From Hespellia sp. (GTDB lineage: Bacteria > Bacillota > Clostridia > Lachnospirales > Lachnospiraceae): 64,000 nt of DNA. The number at the start of each line of letters is the position of its first letter. Within the stretch, counting starts at the first letter, position 1. The notes beneath the pieces were generated by a model, which was not told the DNA's origin, made no database searches, and saw only the letters and a program-made list of their open reading frames with translations. Of this stretch, positions 1-8,751 are shown piece after piece. The translations under genes and the position numbers were made by a program. Location of the stretch: the NCBI GenBank assembly GCA_028689735.1, contig JAQVCP010000002.1:62001-126000 (forward strand). Reading direction: 5' to 3'.

Positions 1-451
1 GACGTTCTTTTAATTTCGCTTCAATCTCAAAGCATCTTGGAGCTGAGATATCTTCTAAGTTGATTCCGCCAAAGGTAGGAGCGATGCGGACAACGGTCTC
101 TACGATTTCATCGACATTTTTTGTATCAAGGCAGATTGGAAATGCATCGACTCCTGCAAATTCCTTGAAGAGAACGGCTTTTCCTTCCATAACAGGCATG
201 CCTGCTTCTGGTCCGATATCTCCAAGACCAAGGACAGCGGTTCCGTCTGTGACAACGGCAACTAGATTCCCTTTTGCTGTATATTTGTACACATCGTCTT
301 TGTTGGCAGAGATTCTGCGGCAAGGTTCAGCAACTCCCGGTGTATATGCGGTGCTCAGATCATCTCTTGTCTTAACGGCCACCTTTGAGATTACCTCGAT
401 TTTTCCTTTGTGTGTTTCGTGCATTTCCAGACTCATTTCATTGTAATTCAT
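1..451 (-). CDS. NAD(P)-dependent malic enzyme, N-terminal part (cut by window edge)
   Basis: Oxidative decarboxylation of malate to pyruvate. The reading frame starts at an ATG at 451 and runs off the left edge after about 150 residues. It shows the malic enzyme N-domain with the catalytic-tyrosine motif [10 protein letters not shown] near residues 35-44 and the [16 protein letters not shown] stretch carrying the active-site lysine near residue 90. It closely resembles the complete malic enzyme at 26855-28003, so the genome has at least two paralogues. It lies directly downstream of the malate/citrate symporter and the two-component system on the same strand, so a role in malate fermentation is the natural inference. 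Cofactor preference cannot be read from this part. Confidence 0.93.
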   Translation of the reverse strand, partial: MNYNEMSLEMHETHKGKIEVISKVAVKTRDDLSTAYTPGVAEPCRRISANKDDVYKYTAKGNLVAVVTDGTAVLGLGDIGPEAGMPVMEGKAVLFKEFAGVDAFPICLDTKNVDEIVETVVRIAPTFGGINLEDISAPRCFEIEAKLKER

Positions 452-518
452 AATTCAATCTCCTTCATATTTGATATTGTTTATATAAGTTGTATTTTAA
501 CCTTATTATGCTGTGCAA

Positions 519-1853
519 TCAGAACAGCACCTGAATTAGGATACTTGCGACAATCAGCACTAATGCGCCGCAGATGCGGGTGGCAATCTGTGCAAATGGA
601 AGAAGCTCCATTCTTTTACTTGCAGATAAGACTGCGATATCTCCGGTACCACCCATGTTGGTGGTGCAAAGTCCGGCGGTGATTGCGGATTCAACAGGGT
701 AGAAGCCGACGAAATGTCCGCCAATTCCAGCTCCCAATGCCACGCCTCCGACTACAACAAACACGAGCAGGAGATAGAGTGGTGAAAGTGCTGCAAATAC
801 AGCACCAAGATCAATCATGGCGATACCGATTCCAACGAGAAGTGCACTGGTCCAGTTTTTCATAACGAACTGACTCCACTGCTGTGCAGCGTCCTCAAAT
901 TTTGCCGGAATGAGACCAATGGCTTTTCCTACAGCAACCAGGATGATCATCCAGGCGTAGGCATGTACCGCAGGAACCAGCTTGTTGATGATTGTTCCAA
1001 GCAGGAAGAAAAATATGGAGGTAATCATGCCGATGCCCAAAGTCTGGAGGGCGAGAGGCGCTTTTTTCGTTTCAGTCATGTCATCATCCATTTTTTTCAT
1101 TAACCGTCCGTTTCCGGAGAGTGTTGGTTTTACATCGCCCAGCTTTGCAAGAAGACCGGCGCCGATGATTGCCATCACGTTTCCAAGTGTGGATGCCGGA
1201 ACCATGCGGGAAATCATAACGGCGGCATCGGCATTTAAAGCTTCGGCATACATTCCGGAGAGTGGTACGACACCTGCACCCATTCCGCCGCCCATCATCG
1301 GGATGGCAACATACATGATCGCGTCAACGAATCCGTAGCCGACCAGCATTCCTACCAGACCAACCGAGAGGATGGCAACGGTCATGGCACAGAGTGCCAC
1401 CGGAAGGAAACGTACTGCCGCTTTTAGAAGGAGCGAGCGGTTCATTCCAAGGATACTTCCCGTAATCAGTGCTGCGATGTAGAAGTTCAGGAAGCCTGTG
1501 GTGTTCATGAAAGCGTCTACATTTTCCACAACTGCAGTTGGGATGATACCAAGGTAGACCATCGATGCGGAAGCGAAGATACAGACGATAGCACCTCCGC
1601 CTAAAAATGTCTTTACAATCGGAAGTGTGTTACCGATCACATTGAAAAGTCCCCCAAATACCATCATAATGGCAAGTGCTCCGATCATTCCTGTTGGCAT
1701 CCAGCCCATCCACATCACAAAGAGTACAACTGCAAAAAGCAGGAGATAAATGGGGAGGGGAATTCCGATAATCTCGATCTCCATTATTTTTCTAAAAAAT
1801 CCTTTTTGAGTTGTTTCAGCGGATACATTCATTGTTTTGCTTAAATCGCTCAT
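519..1853 (-). CDS. 2-hydroxycarboxylate transporter family symporter (malate/citrate:Na+ type)
   Basis: A 444-residue multi-spanning membrane protein of the 2HCT (CitS/MaeN/CitP) family, which imports citrate or malate with Na+ or H+ or exchanges it for a product. Two family-defining re-entrant loop motifs are visible: MMGGGMGAGVVPLSG in the first half (about residues 187-201) and NMGGTGDIAVLSASKRMELL near the C-terminus (about 400-420), the latter followed by FAQIATRICG. The start ATG at 1853 has an AAGGAAG ribosome binding site. It sits between a malic enzyme and a CitA/CitB-like two-component system, which favours malate as substrate. Citrate is possible, but no citrate lyase genes are visible here. 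Confidence 0.94.
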   Translation of the reverse strand: MSDLSKTMNVSAETTQKGFFRKIMEIEIIGIPLPIYLLLFAVVLFVMWMGWMPTGMIGALAIMMVFGGLFNVIGNTLPIVKTFLGGGAIVCIFASASMVYLGIIPTAVVENVDAFMNTTGFLNFYIAALITGSILGMNRSLLLKAAVRFLPVALCAMTVAILSVGLVGMLVGYGFVDAIMYVAIPMMGGGMGAGVVPLSGMYAEALNADAAVMISRMVPASTLGNVMAIIGAGLLAKLGDVKPTLSGNGRLMKKMDDDMTETKKAPLALQTLGIGMITSIFFFLLGTIINKLVPAVHAYAWMIILVAVGKAIGLIPAKFEDAAQQWSQFVMKNWTSALLVGIGIAMIDLGAVFAALSPLYLLLVFVVVGGVALGAGIGGHFVGFYPVESAITAGLCTTNMGGTGDIAVLSASKRMELLPFAQIATRICGALVLIVASILIQVLF

Positions 1854-1917
1854 TTTTTTCTTCCTTTCAGAATATGTATTTGCGGGTGTTCCCCGCTGCT
1901 GAAACTAATGTAACATG

Positions 1918-1970
1918 ATTGTATTGAAATAAAAACATTAAGAAAGTTTAGAAAAAGTTTGGAAAGTAAA
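1918..1970 (-). promoter_or_regulatory. candidate activated promoter with phased direct repeats upstream of the symporter
   Basis: On the minus strand a TACAAT -10 element lies at 1923-1918, but the -35 position (1946-1941) reads CTTTCT and is poor. Covering and extending upstream of it, the plus strand reads AAAGTTT at 1943-1949, AAAGTTT at 1954-1960 and the related AAAGTAA at 1963-1969, roughly one helical turn apart. A weak -35 overlapped by helically phased repeats is typical of an activator-dependent promoter. The neighbouring response regulator is the obvious candidate to bind. This is inference from spacing only. Confidence 0.4.
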
Positions 1971-2050
1971 GAAAAGATTGATAAAAAAATACGGGGCAAT
2001 GCGTTGGGGAAAATGGAGCGCAAAAACTCCCCAATAAAACGGCAGAGGGG

Positions 2051-2731
2051 TCATAGGGCTTTGTAATGGATTCTTGGGCGTCCTCCGGTCTTGTAATCAA
2101 TTTCACTCAGAGCACGGTTGCTCTCGATCAGATAATTCATATATCTGCGGACGGTTACTTTGGAGAGGTTTGTCTCTCTGGCAAGTTCCTCACTTGTCAG
2201 GGAGCTGGGAAGAGCTTTTTGAAGGCATTCCAGCAGAGTGCGCAGGGTTGCTTCCTGAATCCCCTTCTGGTATTCCTTTGGAACGGAGGATTCTTTGGCG
2301 CGCGAAAGTGAGACCAGCGAATCCACATCCTCCTGGGTAAATACTACGCTGCTGTCTAAAAGCTTGTGTTTCATCTGGTACTTTTCAATGGCAAGGCGAA
2401 ACCGTTCATATTCAAAAGGTTTTACCAGATAATCAAGAATACCCAGGAGCATCGCCTCCTTCACAGCTTCCATGTTGTTGGCGGCTGTAACCATGATGAC
2501 ATCGATATCCCTTTTATGCTGACGAATCAGAGAAAGAAATTCCAGTCCGGTCATTTCCGGCATAAAGAGGTCTAAAAGAATCAGGTCAATTTTCTTTTGC
2601 TGGAGAAAGTCCCAGGCGTCCTTTCCGTTATGAAAGGTTGCGACCACATTCATTCCGGGGGACTTCTCAAGATATTGCTTGTTGATTGCGGCGACCATCG
2701 GGTCATCTTCGATAATAATTACTTTTGTCAT
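2051..2731 (-). CDS. response regulator, CitB/DcuR/MalR family
   Basis: A 226-residue response regulator for C4-dicarboxylate or citrate sensing. The receiver domain has the acidic pair at residues 9-10, the phospho-acceptor aspartate near 54 in LLDLFMPEMTGLEF, VTAANN near 81-86 and the conserved lysine in LVKPFEYERF near 104. The C-terminal third holds the winged-helix motif typical of CitB/DcuR regulators (SLTSEELARETNLSKVTVRRYMNYL is its core). Its start overlaps the kinase stop by 4 bp (ATGA), so the two are translationally coupled. It likely activates the symporter and malic enzyme genes just downstream. Confidence 0.93.
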   Translation of the reverse strand: MTKVIIIEDDPMVAAINKQYLEKSPGMNVVATFHNGKDAWDFLQQKKIDLILLDLFMPEMTGLEFLSLIRQHKRDIDVIMVTAANNMEAVKEAMLLGILDYLVKPFEYERFRLAIEKYQMKHKLLDSSVVFTQEDVDSLVSLSRAKESSVPKEYQKGIQEATLRTLLECLQKALPSSLTSEELARETNLSKVTVRRYMNYLIESNRALSEIDYKTGGRPRIHYKAL

Positions 2732-4338
2732 ATGCTTGTCTCCTCCTGTATATGGTGTACACGTTTTTTCTTGATGGTGATGGAGAAGGAACTTCCCTCT
2801 CCTCGTTCCGATTCGATGTCAAGGATGCCTTCACAGCGGGTTACGATATTCCGGATTAAGGTGAGTCCCACGCCGTGACCGGATCCTTTTGTGGTATAAG
2901 GTCCCTGAAGCAATGTCCGGATGGTGTCCTCGTCCATGCCGTCACCGGTGTCATCCACGATAATCAAAAGAGCATCTTTCCCGCTCTCGATAAAGAGATT
3001 TACTTCCCGGGTTTCTTCCACATGTGTCAGAGCATCAAAAGCATTTTCGATGAGATTGCCGATGATGGTCACAAGGTCGGTAGCGGAAAGGTAATCGTTA
3101 TGTGCCTCCAGAAAGCTTCCCTTTAGAAGATTGAAGGTGATGTTCAGCTCCTTTGCCCGGTTTTTCTTTCCCAAAATCAGTGCGGCAATGGTCTTGTTCT
3201 TGATGCAGTTAAGAACCTGGCTGTTGTCTTCCTCCTCCAAGGCGCAGTCATTGATGTAAGTCATTGCCTCTTTTGTGTCTCCGGTCTGCAGGAGTCCCAG
3301 AATTACATGAAGCTTATTCTTATGCTCATGTGTGGTGGCACGAAGAGCGGCGATGATGTGGTTTACTCCGGTCAATTCTTCAGCCATCTTGGTGGTCTCG
3401 GTCTTGTCATTAAGAAGCACCAGAATCCCAATGACCTTTTTTTGATCAATAATAGGAATCTTATCCATCAGCAGCGTGGCATCATCCAGCTGCAGCTGAT
3501 AGTGACAGAGCTCATCCTTAGAAAGAAGGTCTGCCCGCAGATATTGTTCAATAAACTCCTGAATGGCCAGGTTTTGGGAAGAAATGTCCTCACCGGGAAA
3601 CAACTTCCTTGCAGAAGGATTACTATATTCGCATTCGCCGTTTGTATTGATTAGTAGCAGACCTTCCGTTAATGTGCCAAGAATCTCCTCGCGCTGCAGG
3701 AAGAGTCTGGATATCTGCGTAGGCTCATATCCAAGCAGTGACTTACGGACATTTCGTGCGATAAAGAATGCGAAGGCAATTCCAAGGAGCATGGCAACGG
3801 CAAAGATTATAAGGTACTTGCTGATTTCCTGACGCTTGATGTAAGAAATGGACTTGGTATAGGAACTCACCATAACAAAGCCGATGGGCTGTCCGTGTCC
3901 GTCATAAATTGTTGAGAATGCTCTGCGCTGGTATTCCCGGGTACCCTTCCCCTCTGTAATATAAGTGGAACTCCCGGCCAATGCTTTTGTCTCATCACCG
4001 CCCTGAAAATGAAGTCCTATTTTATCACTGTCAGTATGGTAGAGTCTGATATCTTCCATATCAACGATGACAATGTAGTCCACATAGTCTTTTTGGACGT
4101 TCAGATCGTCCAGATAGGTACGCTCTTTTTCGGTGAAATTCTGATTCTCCACTGCGGTGATAATGGAAGGATCAATAGAGAGCGTGTAGGAAAGGCCACT
4201 AATCGTGGAATCCACGAGCTCTGTGATATTTGTTGTCTGCATGCGGAGAAGATAGATGAGACTCATAGTTAAAATGAAGATGATAAGTATCACATAGGAC
4301 AAGGTCAGTTTGGTGGAAAGGGACCACTTCTTTTTCAT
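2728..4338 (-). CDS. sensor histidine kinase, CitA/DcuS family
   Basis: A 536-residue membrane sensor. A first membrane segment at about residues 12-32 is followed by an extracytoplasmic PASC-type ligand domain to about 170, a second membrane segment at about 176-196, a cytoplasmic PAS domain at about 215-320, an H-box near 338 (HEHKNKLHVILGLLQ, as in the SpoOB-type kinases of this family) and a HATPase domain with DDTGDGMDEDT and GSGHGVGLTLI. The start ATG at 4338 has AAAGGAG upstream. It pairs with the response regulator that overlaps its 3' end. By family, the ligand is citrate, malate or a related dicarboxylate. Confidence 0.93.
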   Translation of the reverse strand: MKKKWSLSTKLTLSYVILIIFILTMSLIYLLRMQTTNITELVDSTISGLSYTLSIDPSIITAVENQNFTEKERTYLDDLNVQKDYVDYIVIVDMEDIRLYHTDSDKIGLHFQGGDETKALAGSSTYITEGKGTREYQRRAFSTIYDGHGQPIGFVMVSSYTKSISYIKRQEISKYLIIFAVAMLLGIAFAFFIARNVRKSLLGYEPTQISRLFLQREEILGTLTEGLLLINTNGECEYSNPSARKLFPGEDISSQNLAIQEFIEQYLRADLLSKDELCHYQLQLDDATLLMDKIPIIDQKKVIGILVLLNDKTETTKMAEELTGVNHIIAALRATTHEHKNKLHVILGLLQTGDTKEAMTYINDCALEEEDNSQVLNCIKNKTIAALILGKKNRAKELNITFNLLKGSFLEAHNDYLSATDLVTIIGNLIENAFDALTHVEETREVNLFIESGKDALLIIVDDTGDGMDEDTIRTLLQGPYTTKGSGHGVGLTLIRNIVTRCEGILDIESERGEGSSFSITIKKKRVHHIQEETSI

Positions 4339-4467
4339 GGAGAGAACTCCTTTCTGGGTCAGGACATCTGCCTGATAAGTTACATAGGTTACGGGATGAT
4401 TCTTCTTTTATTATAAAGGAAAAAGGACAATGTGCACACTTTTTTTACGTTCTAAAGCGGGCGGTGC

Positions 4468-4497
4468 TTTACACAGGACAGTTTTACATGATAAAAT
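4468..4497 (+). promoter_or_regulatory. candidate promoter for the membrane protein gene at 4538
   Basis: TTTACA at 4468-4473 and TAAAAT at 4492-4497 are separated by 18 bp, 40 bp ahead of the GTG start at 4538. Read by eye only. Confidence 0.35.
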
Positions 4498-4537
4498 TTA
4501 TAAAACGCAAACGGAAAAAAGAACGGGAGGCTGATAC

Positions 4538-5605
4538 GTGAAGGAATTAAAATTTAATAAGATACTTTTGCAGGCGGTCAAAATTGCAATCGGAAGCAGT
4601 CTGGCTATTTATATTGCGGAATTTTTTCATCTGGATTTTCCGACATCGGCGGGAAGCATTGCATTGCTGACCATTGTGACCACAAAATGGGAGACAGTAC
4701 GTCTTTCATTCTTTCGGATTATTACATTTGTTGTGACCGCAGTGCTTGCGCTGTTACTCTTCCAAAATGCACCAATCGTATGGGTCGTCTATGGAATCTT
4801 CATTTTTATTCTGGTAATGATGTGTGAGTCTCTGGGCTGGCAGTCTGCCATTTCAGTCAATGCGCTGATCGGGACACATTTCCTGACAGAGAAGGATTTT
4901 TCACTGGCTTTTATCAAGAATGAATTCATGCTGGTGCTGATCGGTATCACCATTGCGATTCTATTCAATTTGTTTCATCTGAACCGGACACATGAGAGCA
5001 AGATTATTGAGAGTATGCGCTATACAGAGAACAGGCTGCAGATGATTTTAGGAGAGCTTGCGGCATATTTGTCGGATCGGCCCATGGAACGGAATGTATG
5101 GGATGACATCATTGAACTGGAAGGACAACTGGGTGACTTTGTGAAAATGGCATTTGATTATCAGGAGAATACCTTTCATTCGCATCCGGGATATTACATT
5201 GACTATTTTGAGATGCGCACCAAGCAATGCAATGTGCTGCACAACCTGCACTATGAGATGAAGCAGATTCGCAAGATTCCTACGCAGTCCAAAGTCATTG
5301 CAGAGTATATCATCTATATGATGGATTATGTAATCGAAATCAATCTTCCGACGGAGCAGCTTGGCAGGCTGGAGGAGATTTTTGAAGAGATGAAGCATGA
5401 ACCACTGCCACAGTCCCGCCAGGAATTTGAGAGCCGGGCCATGCTTTACCATATTTTGATGGACCTGGAGGAATTCCTTGTGTTTAAGAAGCGATTTGCG
5501 GAATCCATGAATGAAGAGCAGAAAAAAAGGTATTGGGGCGGTACGGATAAGGACGAGAAGAAAACCGGAAAAGACAGTTTACAAAATACAAAAAAGTTAG
5601 TATGA
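4538..5605 (+). CDS. aromatic acid exporter family (ArAE/FUSC-like) membrane protein
   Basis: A 355-residue protein starting at GTG 4538 behind GGGAGG. The N-terminal half (to about residue 150) is hydrophobic with about five to six membrane segments, and the motif near residues 33-65 (FPTSAGSIALLTIVTTKWET, then VRLSFFR) is typical of the ArAE_1/DUF939 group. The C-terminal half is a soluble, helix-rich, charged domain, the usual layout of this family. Named members export aromatic carboxylic acids, but most clostridial ones are uncharacterised, so the substrate is unknown. It is transcribed divergently from the malate sensor kinase. The gene is followed after 60 bp by diaminopimelate dehydrogenase. 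Confidence 0.8.
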   Translation: MKELKFNKILLQAVKIAIGSSLAIYIAEFFHLDFPTSAGSIALLTIVTTKWETVRLSFFRIITFVVTAVLALLLFQNAPIVWVVYGIFIFILVMMCESLGWQSAISVNALIGTHFLTEKDFSLAFIKNEFMLVLIGITIAILFNLFHLNRTHESKIIESMRYTENRLQMILGELAAYLSDRPMERNVWDDIIELEGQLGDFVKMAFDYQENTFHSHPGYYIDYFEMRTKQCNVLHNLHYEMKQIRKIPTQSKVIAEYIIYMMDYVIEINLPTEQLGRLEEIFEEMKHEPLPQSRQEFESRAMLYHILMDLEEFLVFKKRFAESMNEEQKKRYWGGTDKDEKKTGKDSLQNTKKLV

Positions 5606-5665
5606 TATTTTCTAGAGTGCTTCGGGAAAAGCACCCTAATACATATAGAAGAGGAAATGAAAAAT

Positions 5666-6652
5666 ATGAGCATTCAAATTGGTATTATGGGATATGGTAA
5701 CTTGGGACGTGGAATCGAATGTGCGATTAAGCAGAATGATGATTTGGAATTAAAAGCGGTTTTTACGCGACGTGATCCCGAGACAGTGAATATTTTGACG
5801 GAAGGTGTTGGAGTATATAAAACGGAAGAAGCAGAGAAATTCAAGGATGAGATTGATGTTCTGATTCTTTGCGGTGGAAGTGCAACTGATCTTCCGAAGC
5901 AGACAAAAGAATACGCGAAGATGTTTAATGTCATTGACAGCTTTGACACACATGCAAAGATTCCAGAGCATTTTGCAGAAGTAGATGCAGCTGCAAAGGA
6001 AGGCAAAAAAGTGGGTATCATCTCTGTTGGCTGGGATCCGGGAATGTTCTCTTTGAACCGCCTGTATGCCAATGCGATTCTTTCAAACGGAGCAGATTAT
6101 ACGTTCTGGGGAAAGGGTGTAAGCCAGGGACATTCGGATGCAATCCGCAGAATTGACGGAGTGAAAGATGGCAAGCAGTATACGATTCCAGTTGAGAGTG
6201 CACTGGAGGCAGTGAGAAATGGTGAGAATCCGGAACTGACAACAAGACAAAAGCATACAAGAGAGTGCTTCGTAGTTGCAGAGGAAGGCGCAGATCAGGC
6301 AAGGATTGAAGAAGAAATCAAGACAATGCCAAATTACTTTTCTGATTATGACACCACGGTACATTTTATCTCAGAAGAAGAGCTAAAGAGAGAACACAGC
6401 GGAATTCCTCATGGCGGATTTGTAATCCGAAGCGGCAAGACTGGCTGGGAGGAAGAGCACAATCATATTATTGAATACAGCCTCAAACTGGATTCTAATC
6501 CGGAGTTCACGGCTTCTGTACTGGTGGCTTATGCGAGAGCAGCATATAAGCTCAATAAAGAAGGACAGAGCGGATGTAAGACAGTATTTGATATTGCACC
6601 TGCGTACCTCAGCAGCCAGAGCGGGGAAGAATTACGTAAGCATATGCTGTAG
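5666..6652 (+). CDS. ddh: meso-diaminopimelate D-dehydrogenase
   Basis: NADPH-dependent reductive amination of L-2-amino-6-oxopimelate to meso-diaminopimelate, a one-step lysine/peptidoglycan route. The N-terminal nucleotide-binding loop is GIMGYGNLGRGIE. Other landmarks are FTRRDPETV, CGGSATDLPKQ, NVIDSFDTHAKIPEHF, VGWDPGMFSLNRLYANAIL, FWGKGVSQGHSDAIRRIDGV and HGGFVIRSGKTG, all as in the Ddh family. Two start codons are possible. The ATG at 5657 lies only 2 bp after GAGG, while the ATG at 5666 has 11 bp spacing and gives the usual MSIQIGIMGYG start, so I chose 5666 (328 residues). The LysR gene 44 bp downstream may be co-transcribed. Confidence 0.95.
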   Translation: MSIQIGIMGYGNLGRGIECAIKQNDDLELKAVFTRRDPETVNILTEGVGVYKTEEAEKFKDEIDVLILCGGSATDLPKQTKEYAKMFNVIDSFDTHAKIPEHFAEVDAAAKEGKKVGIISVGWDPGMFSLNRLYANAILSNGADYTFWGKGVSQGHSDAIRRIDGVKDGKQYTIPVESALEAVRNGENPELTTRQKHTRECFVVAEEGADQARIEEEIKTMPNYFSDYDTTVHFISEEELKREHSGIPHGGFVIRSGKTGWEEEHNHIIEYSLKLDSNPEFTASVLVAYARAAYKLNKEGQSGCKTVFDIAPAYLSSQSGEELRKHML

Positions 6653-6696
6653 AAAGCTTGCGAATCAATGATGGTACCTGACCCAAAGGAGAAGTT

Positions 6697-7605
6697 ATGA
6701 CATTAACACAATTAAGATATGCAATCATCGTCGCAGACACAAAGTCAATGAACAAGGCAGCAGGAGCACTTTATATTGCCCAGCCGAGCCTTTCCTCAGC
6801 GGTAAAAGAACTGGAGGAGGAAATCGGAATCGATATCTTCATCCGGACCAACCGCGGTGTGACCATCACCCCGGAGGGAGAAGAATTTCTCGGATATGCA
6901 CGTCAGATCGTGGAACAGTACCAGTTGATGGAATCCCGTTATATTGAGAAAGCGAACGTAAAGAAAAAGTTCAGTGTGTCCATGCAGCATTATACGTTTG
7001 CGGTGAATGCGTTTGTGGAGATGGTCAAGCAGTTTGGGATGGATGAATATGAATTCGCTGTGCATGAGACCAAGACCTACAATGTGATAGAAAATGTAAA
7101 GAATTTTAAGAGTGAAATCGGGATTCTCTACCTCAATGAGTTCAATCAGAAGGTCCTTCTTAAGCTTTTTAAGGAGTATAATCTGGAGTTCCATGAGATT
7201 CTTAAGTGCGGTATTTATGTGTACATGTGGAAGGGGCATCCCCTTGCTGACCGGGAGGAAATTTCTCTGGAGGAGCTTGCAGAGTTCCCCTGCCTCTCTT
7301 TTGACCAGGGAAAGAACAATTCCTTTTTCTTTGCCGAGGAAGTTCTGAGCAATTATGACTATAAGCGTCTGATTAAGGCCAATGACCGCGCCACGCTCCT
7401 GAATCTCATGGTGGGACTAAACGGATACACCTTGTGTTCCGGAATCATCTGTGAGGGGCTTAACGGCTCGGATTACTGCGCGGTGAGACTGCAGTCGGAT
7501 GAGGAGATGACCATCGGTTACATTTCAAGAAAAGGAATGGCAATCAGCTCCCTTGGAAAAAAATATCTGGAAGAGTTATCCAGGTTTAAAGACAGTGTGC
7601 TGTAA
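6697..7605 (+). CDS. LysR family transcriptional regulator
   Basis: A 302-residue LysR-type regulator. The N-terminal winged helix (TLTQLRYAIIVADTKSMNKA, then AGALYIAQPSLSSAVKELEE) is canonical, and the rest is a periplasmic-binding-like effector domain. The ATG at 6697 has AAAGGAG 6-7 bp upstream. It is downstream of and co-directional with ddh (44 bp gap). The effector and target are unknown; ddh is a positional guess only. A terminator-like hairpin follows at 7651. Confidence 0.92.
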   Translation: MTLTQLRYAIIVADTKSMNKAAGALYIAQPSLSSAVKELEEEIGIDIFIRTNRGVTITPEGEEFLGYARQIVEQYQLMESRYIEKANVKKKFSVSMQHYTFAVNAFVEMVKQFGMDEYEFAVHETKTYNVIENVKNFKSEIGILYLNEFNQKVLLKLFKEYNLEFHEILKCGIYVYMWKGHPLADREEISLEELAEFPCLSFDQGKNNSFFFAEEVLSNYDYKRLIKANDRATLLNLMVGLNGYTLCSGIICEGLNGSDYCAVRLQSDEEMTIGYISRKGMAISSLGKKYLEELSRFKDSVL

Positions 7606-7650
7606 AAGCAGTGAGAAGATATTTTAAAATAAGGCAGACAGTACAGTGGG

Positions 7651-7696
7651 AAATCCTGGCATTCTTGGAATTAATCTGAGCATCCCGGGATTTTTT
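7651..7696 (+). terminator. rho-independent terminator after the LysR gene
   Basis: AAATCCTGG at 7651-7659 can pair with CCCGGGATTT starting at 7684, followed by a run of T to 7696. The stem is imperfect next to the loop, which is about 24 nt. Confidence 0.6.
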
Positions 7697-7797
7697 ACGT
7701 ATACTTAACATGAGTTCTATTCAGAGTTAACACTGGATTGCTATGATAAAACTGTATCAGATGTGAAAAACTGAGAGGATTATCATGAGGTGTGAAA

Positions 7798-8691
7798 ATG
7801 AAGAAATGGAAAGCAATCGGATTAGCAGCCGGGGTGATTATATGTATCTGTGGAACCATTCTATTCATAAGAGAAGACCATATGGTCTATGCAAGTGAAG
7901 TGGAAAAGATTATTCCAATTACAAGAGAAGCTGGTTCCGGAACAAGAGCAGCCTTTGCAAATCTTGTGGGTCTGGAGGGAACGAATTTCTTAGGTATGGC
8001 AGAAAATGAAATCGGGAAGGATGTCGCAGTTGTAGGCTCATCTGAAGAGATGGTTCATCAGGTTGAGTTGACACCGGATGGCATTGGCTATGTCTCAATG
8101 GGGGCACTTGATTTGGAAGAGGCAGACGTGAAGACTTTGAAGGTGGACGGAACAGCAGCAAAGAAGGATACAATCTTAAACGGATGCTATAAGTTGACGA
8201 GACCGTTGGAGCTTATCTACAATGCCGATTTAAGTGATCTGGAAAATGATTTCCTCAGCTATCTGAAAAGTGCCGGGCAAGGTGTGGTCGCATCGACACA
8301 GTATGTACCGGTTCGGAATGAGGGGATTCATTTGAAAAAGGAGGTTACAGGAGAAATTACTGTCAGCGGTTCTACTTCCATGGCACCACTTATGCAAAAG
8401 CTTGCACAGGCTTATATGCAGGAGAATCCGAAGGTTACGGTTACGGTCACTTCATCCGATTCCGAAAAGGGAATGCTGGATGTCACACAGGGAATCAGCA
8501 ATTTTGGAATGGTATCCCGGGAGATATACGGCTATGAGAAAGAATTGTTTGAATCCGAGACAATTGCGAAGGATGCAATTGCGATTATTGTAAATAATAA
8601 AAATAGTATTGAAGATATTTCTTTGAAGCAGCTGCAGGATATTTACGAAGAAAAGACCGAGAGCTGGGGTTTTCTCGGAATATTAGATTGA
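7798..8691 (+). CDS. PstS-like substrate-binding protein with its two halves in reversed order
   Basis: A 297-residue exported protein. A signal peptide/anchor lies at about residues 4-32, ending near MVYAS. Residues about 40-185 match the C-terminal part of phosphate-binding PstS proteins: ITREAGSGTRAAF (usual SREDGSGTR), then GYVSMGALD, LKVDGT, YKLTRPLELIYN and a VPV end. Residues about 188-297 then match the N-terminal part: VSGSTSMAPLMQKLAQAY, NFGMVSREIYGYE, AIAIIVNNKNSIEDISLKQL, IYEEKTESW. The chain stops where an ordinary PstS would continue into the part that is found first here. So the order is C-half then N-half. It could be a circular permutation or a remnant of a two-domain protein. 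No pstCAB genes are adjacent. The ATG at 7798 (GAGG, 7 bp) is preferred over the GTG at 7792. Confidence 0.7.
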   Translation: MKKWKAIGLAAGVIICICGTILFIREDHMVYASEVEKIIPITREAGSGTRAAFANLVGLEGTNFLGMAENEIGKDVAVVGSSEEMVHQVELTPDGIGYVSMGALDLEEADVKTLKVDGTAAKKDTILNGCYKLTRPLELIYNADLSDLENDFLSYLKSAGQGVVASTQYVPVRNEGIHLKKEVTGEITVSGSTSMAPLMQKLAQAYMQENPKVTVTVTSSDSEKGMLDVTQGISNFGMVSREIYGYEKELFESETIAKDAIAIIVNNKNSIEDISLKQLQDIYEEKTESWGFLGILD

Positions 8692-8696
8692 ATTAG

Positions 8697-8735
8697 AAAA
8701 AATCTCCCGTTTCTATGTGAAGCGGGAGATTTTTT
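8697..8735. terminator. bidirectional terminator between convergent genes
   Basis: AAAAATCTCCCG-type arm at 8697-8709 pairs with CGGGAGATTTTT at 8723-8735 around a 13-nt loop. There are A and T runs on both sides, so it can serve both the PstS-like gene and the sulfite reductase gene ending at 8752. Confidence 0.85.
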
Positions 8736-8751
8736 TCATTTGTCCACACAG

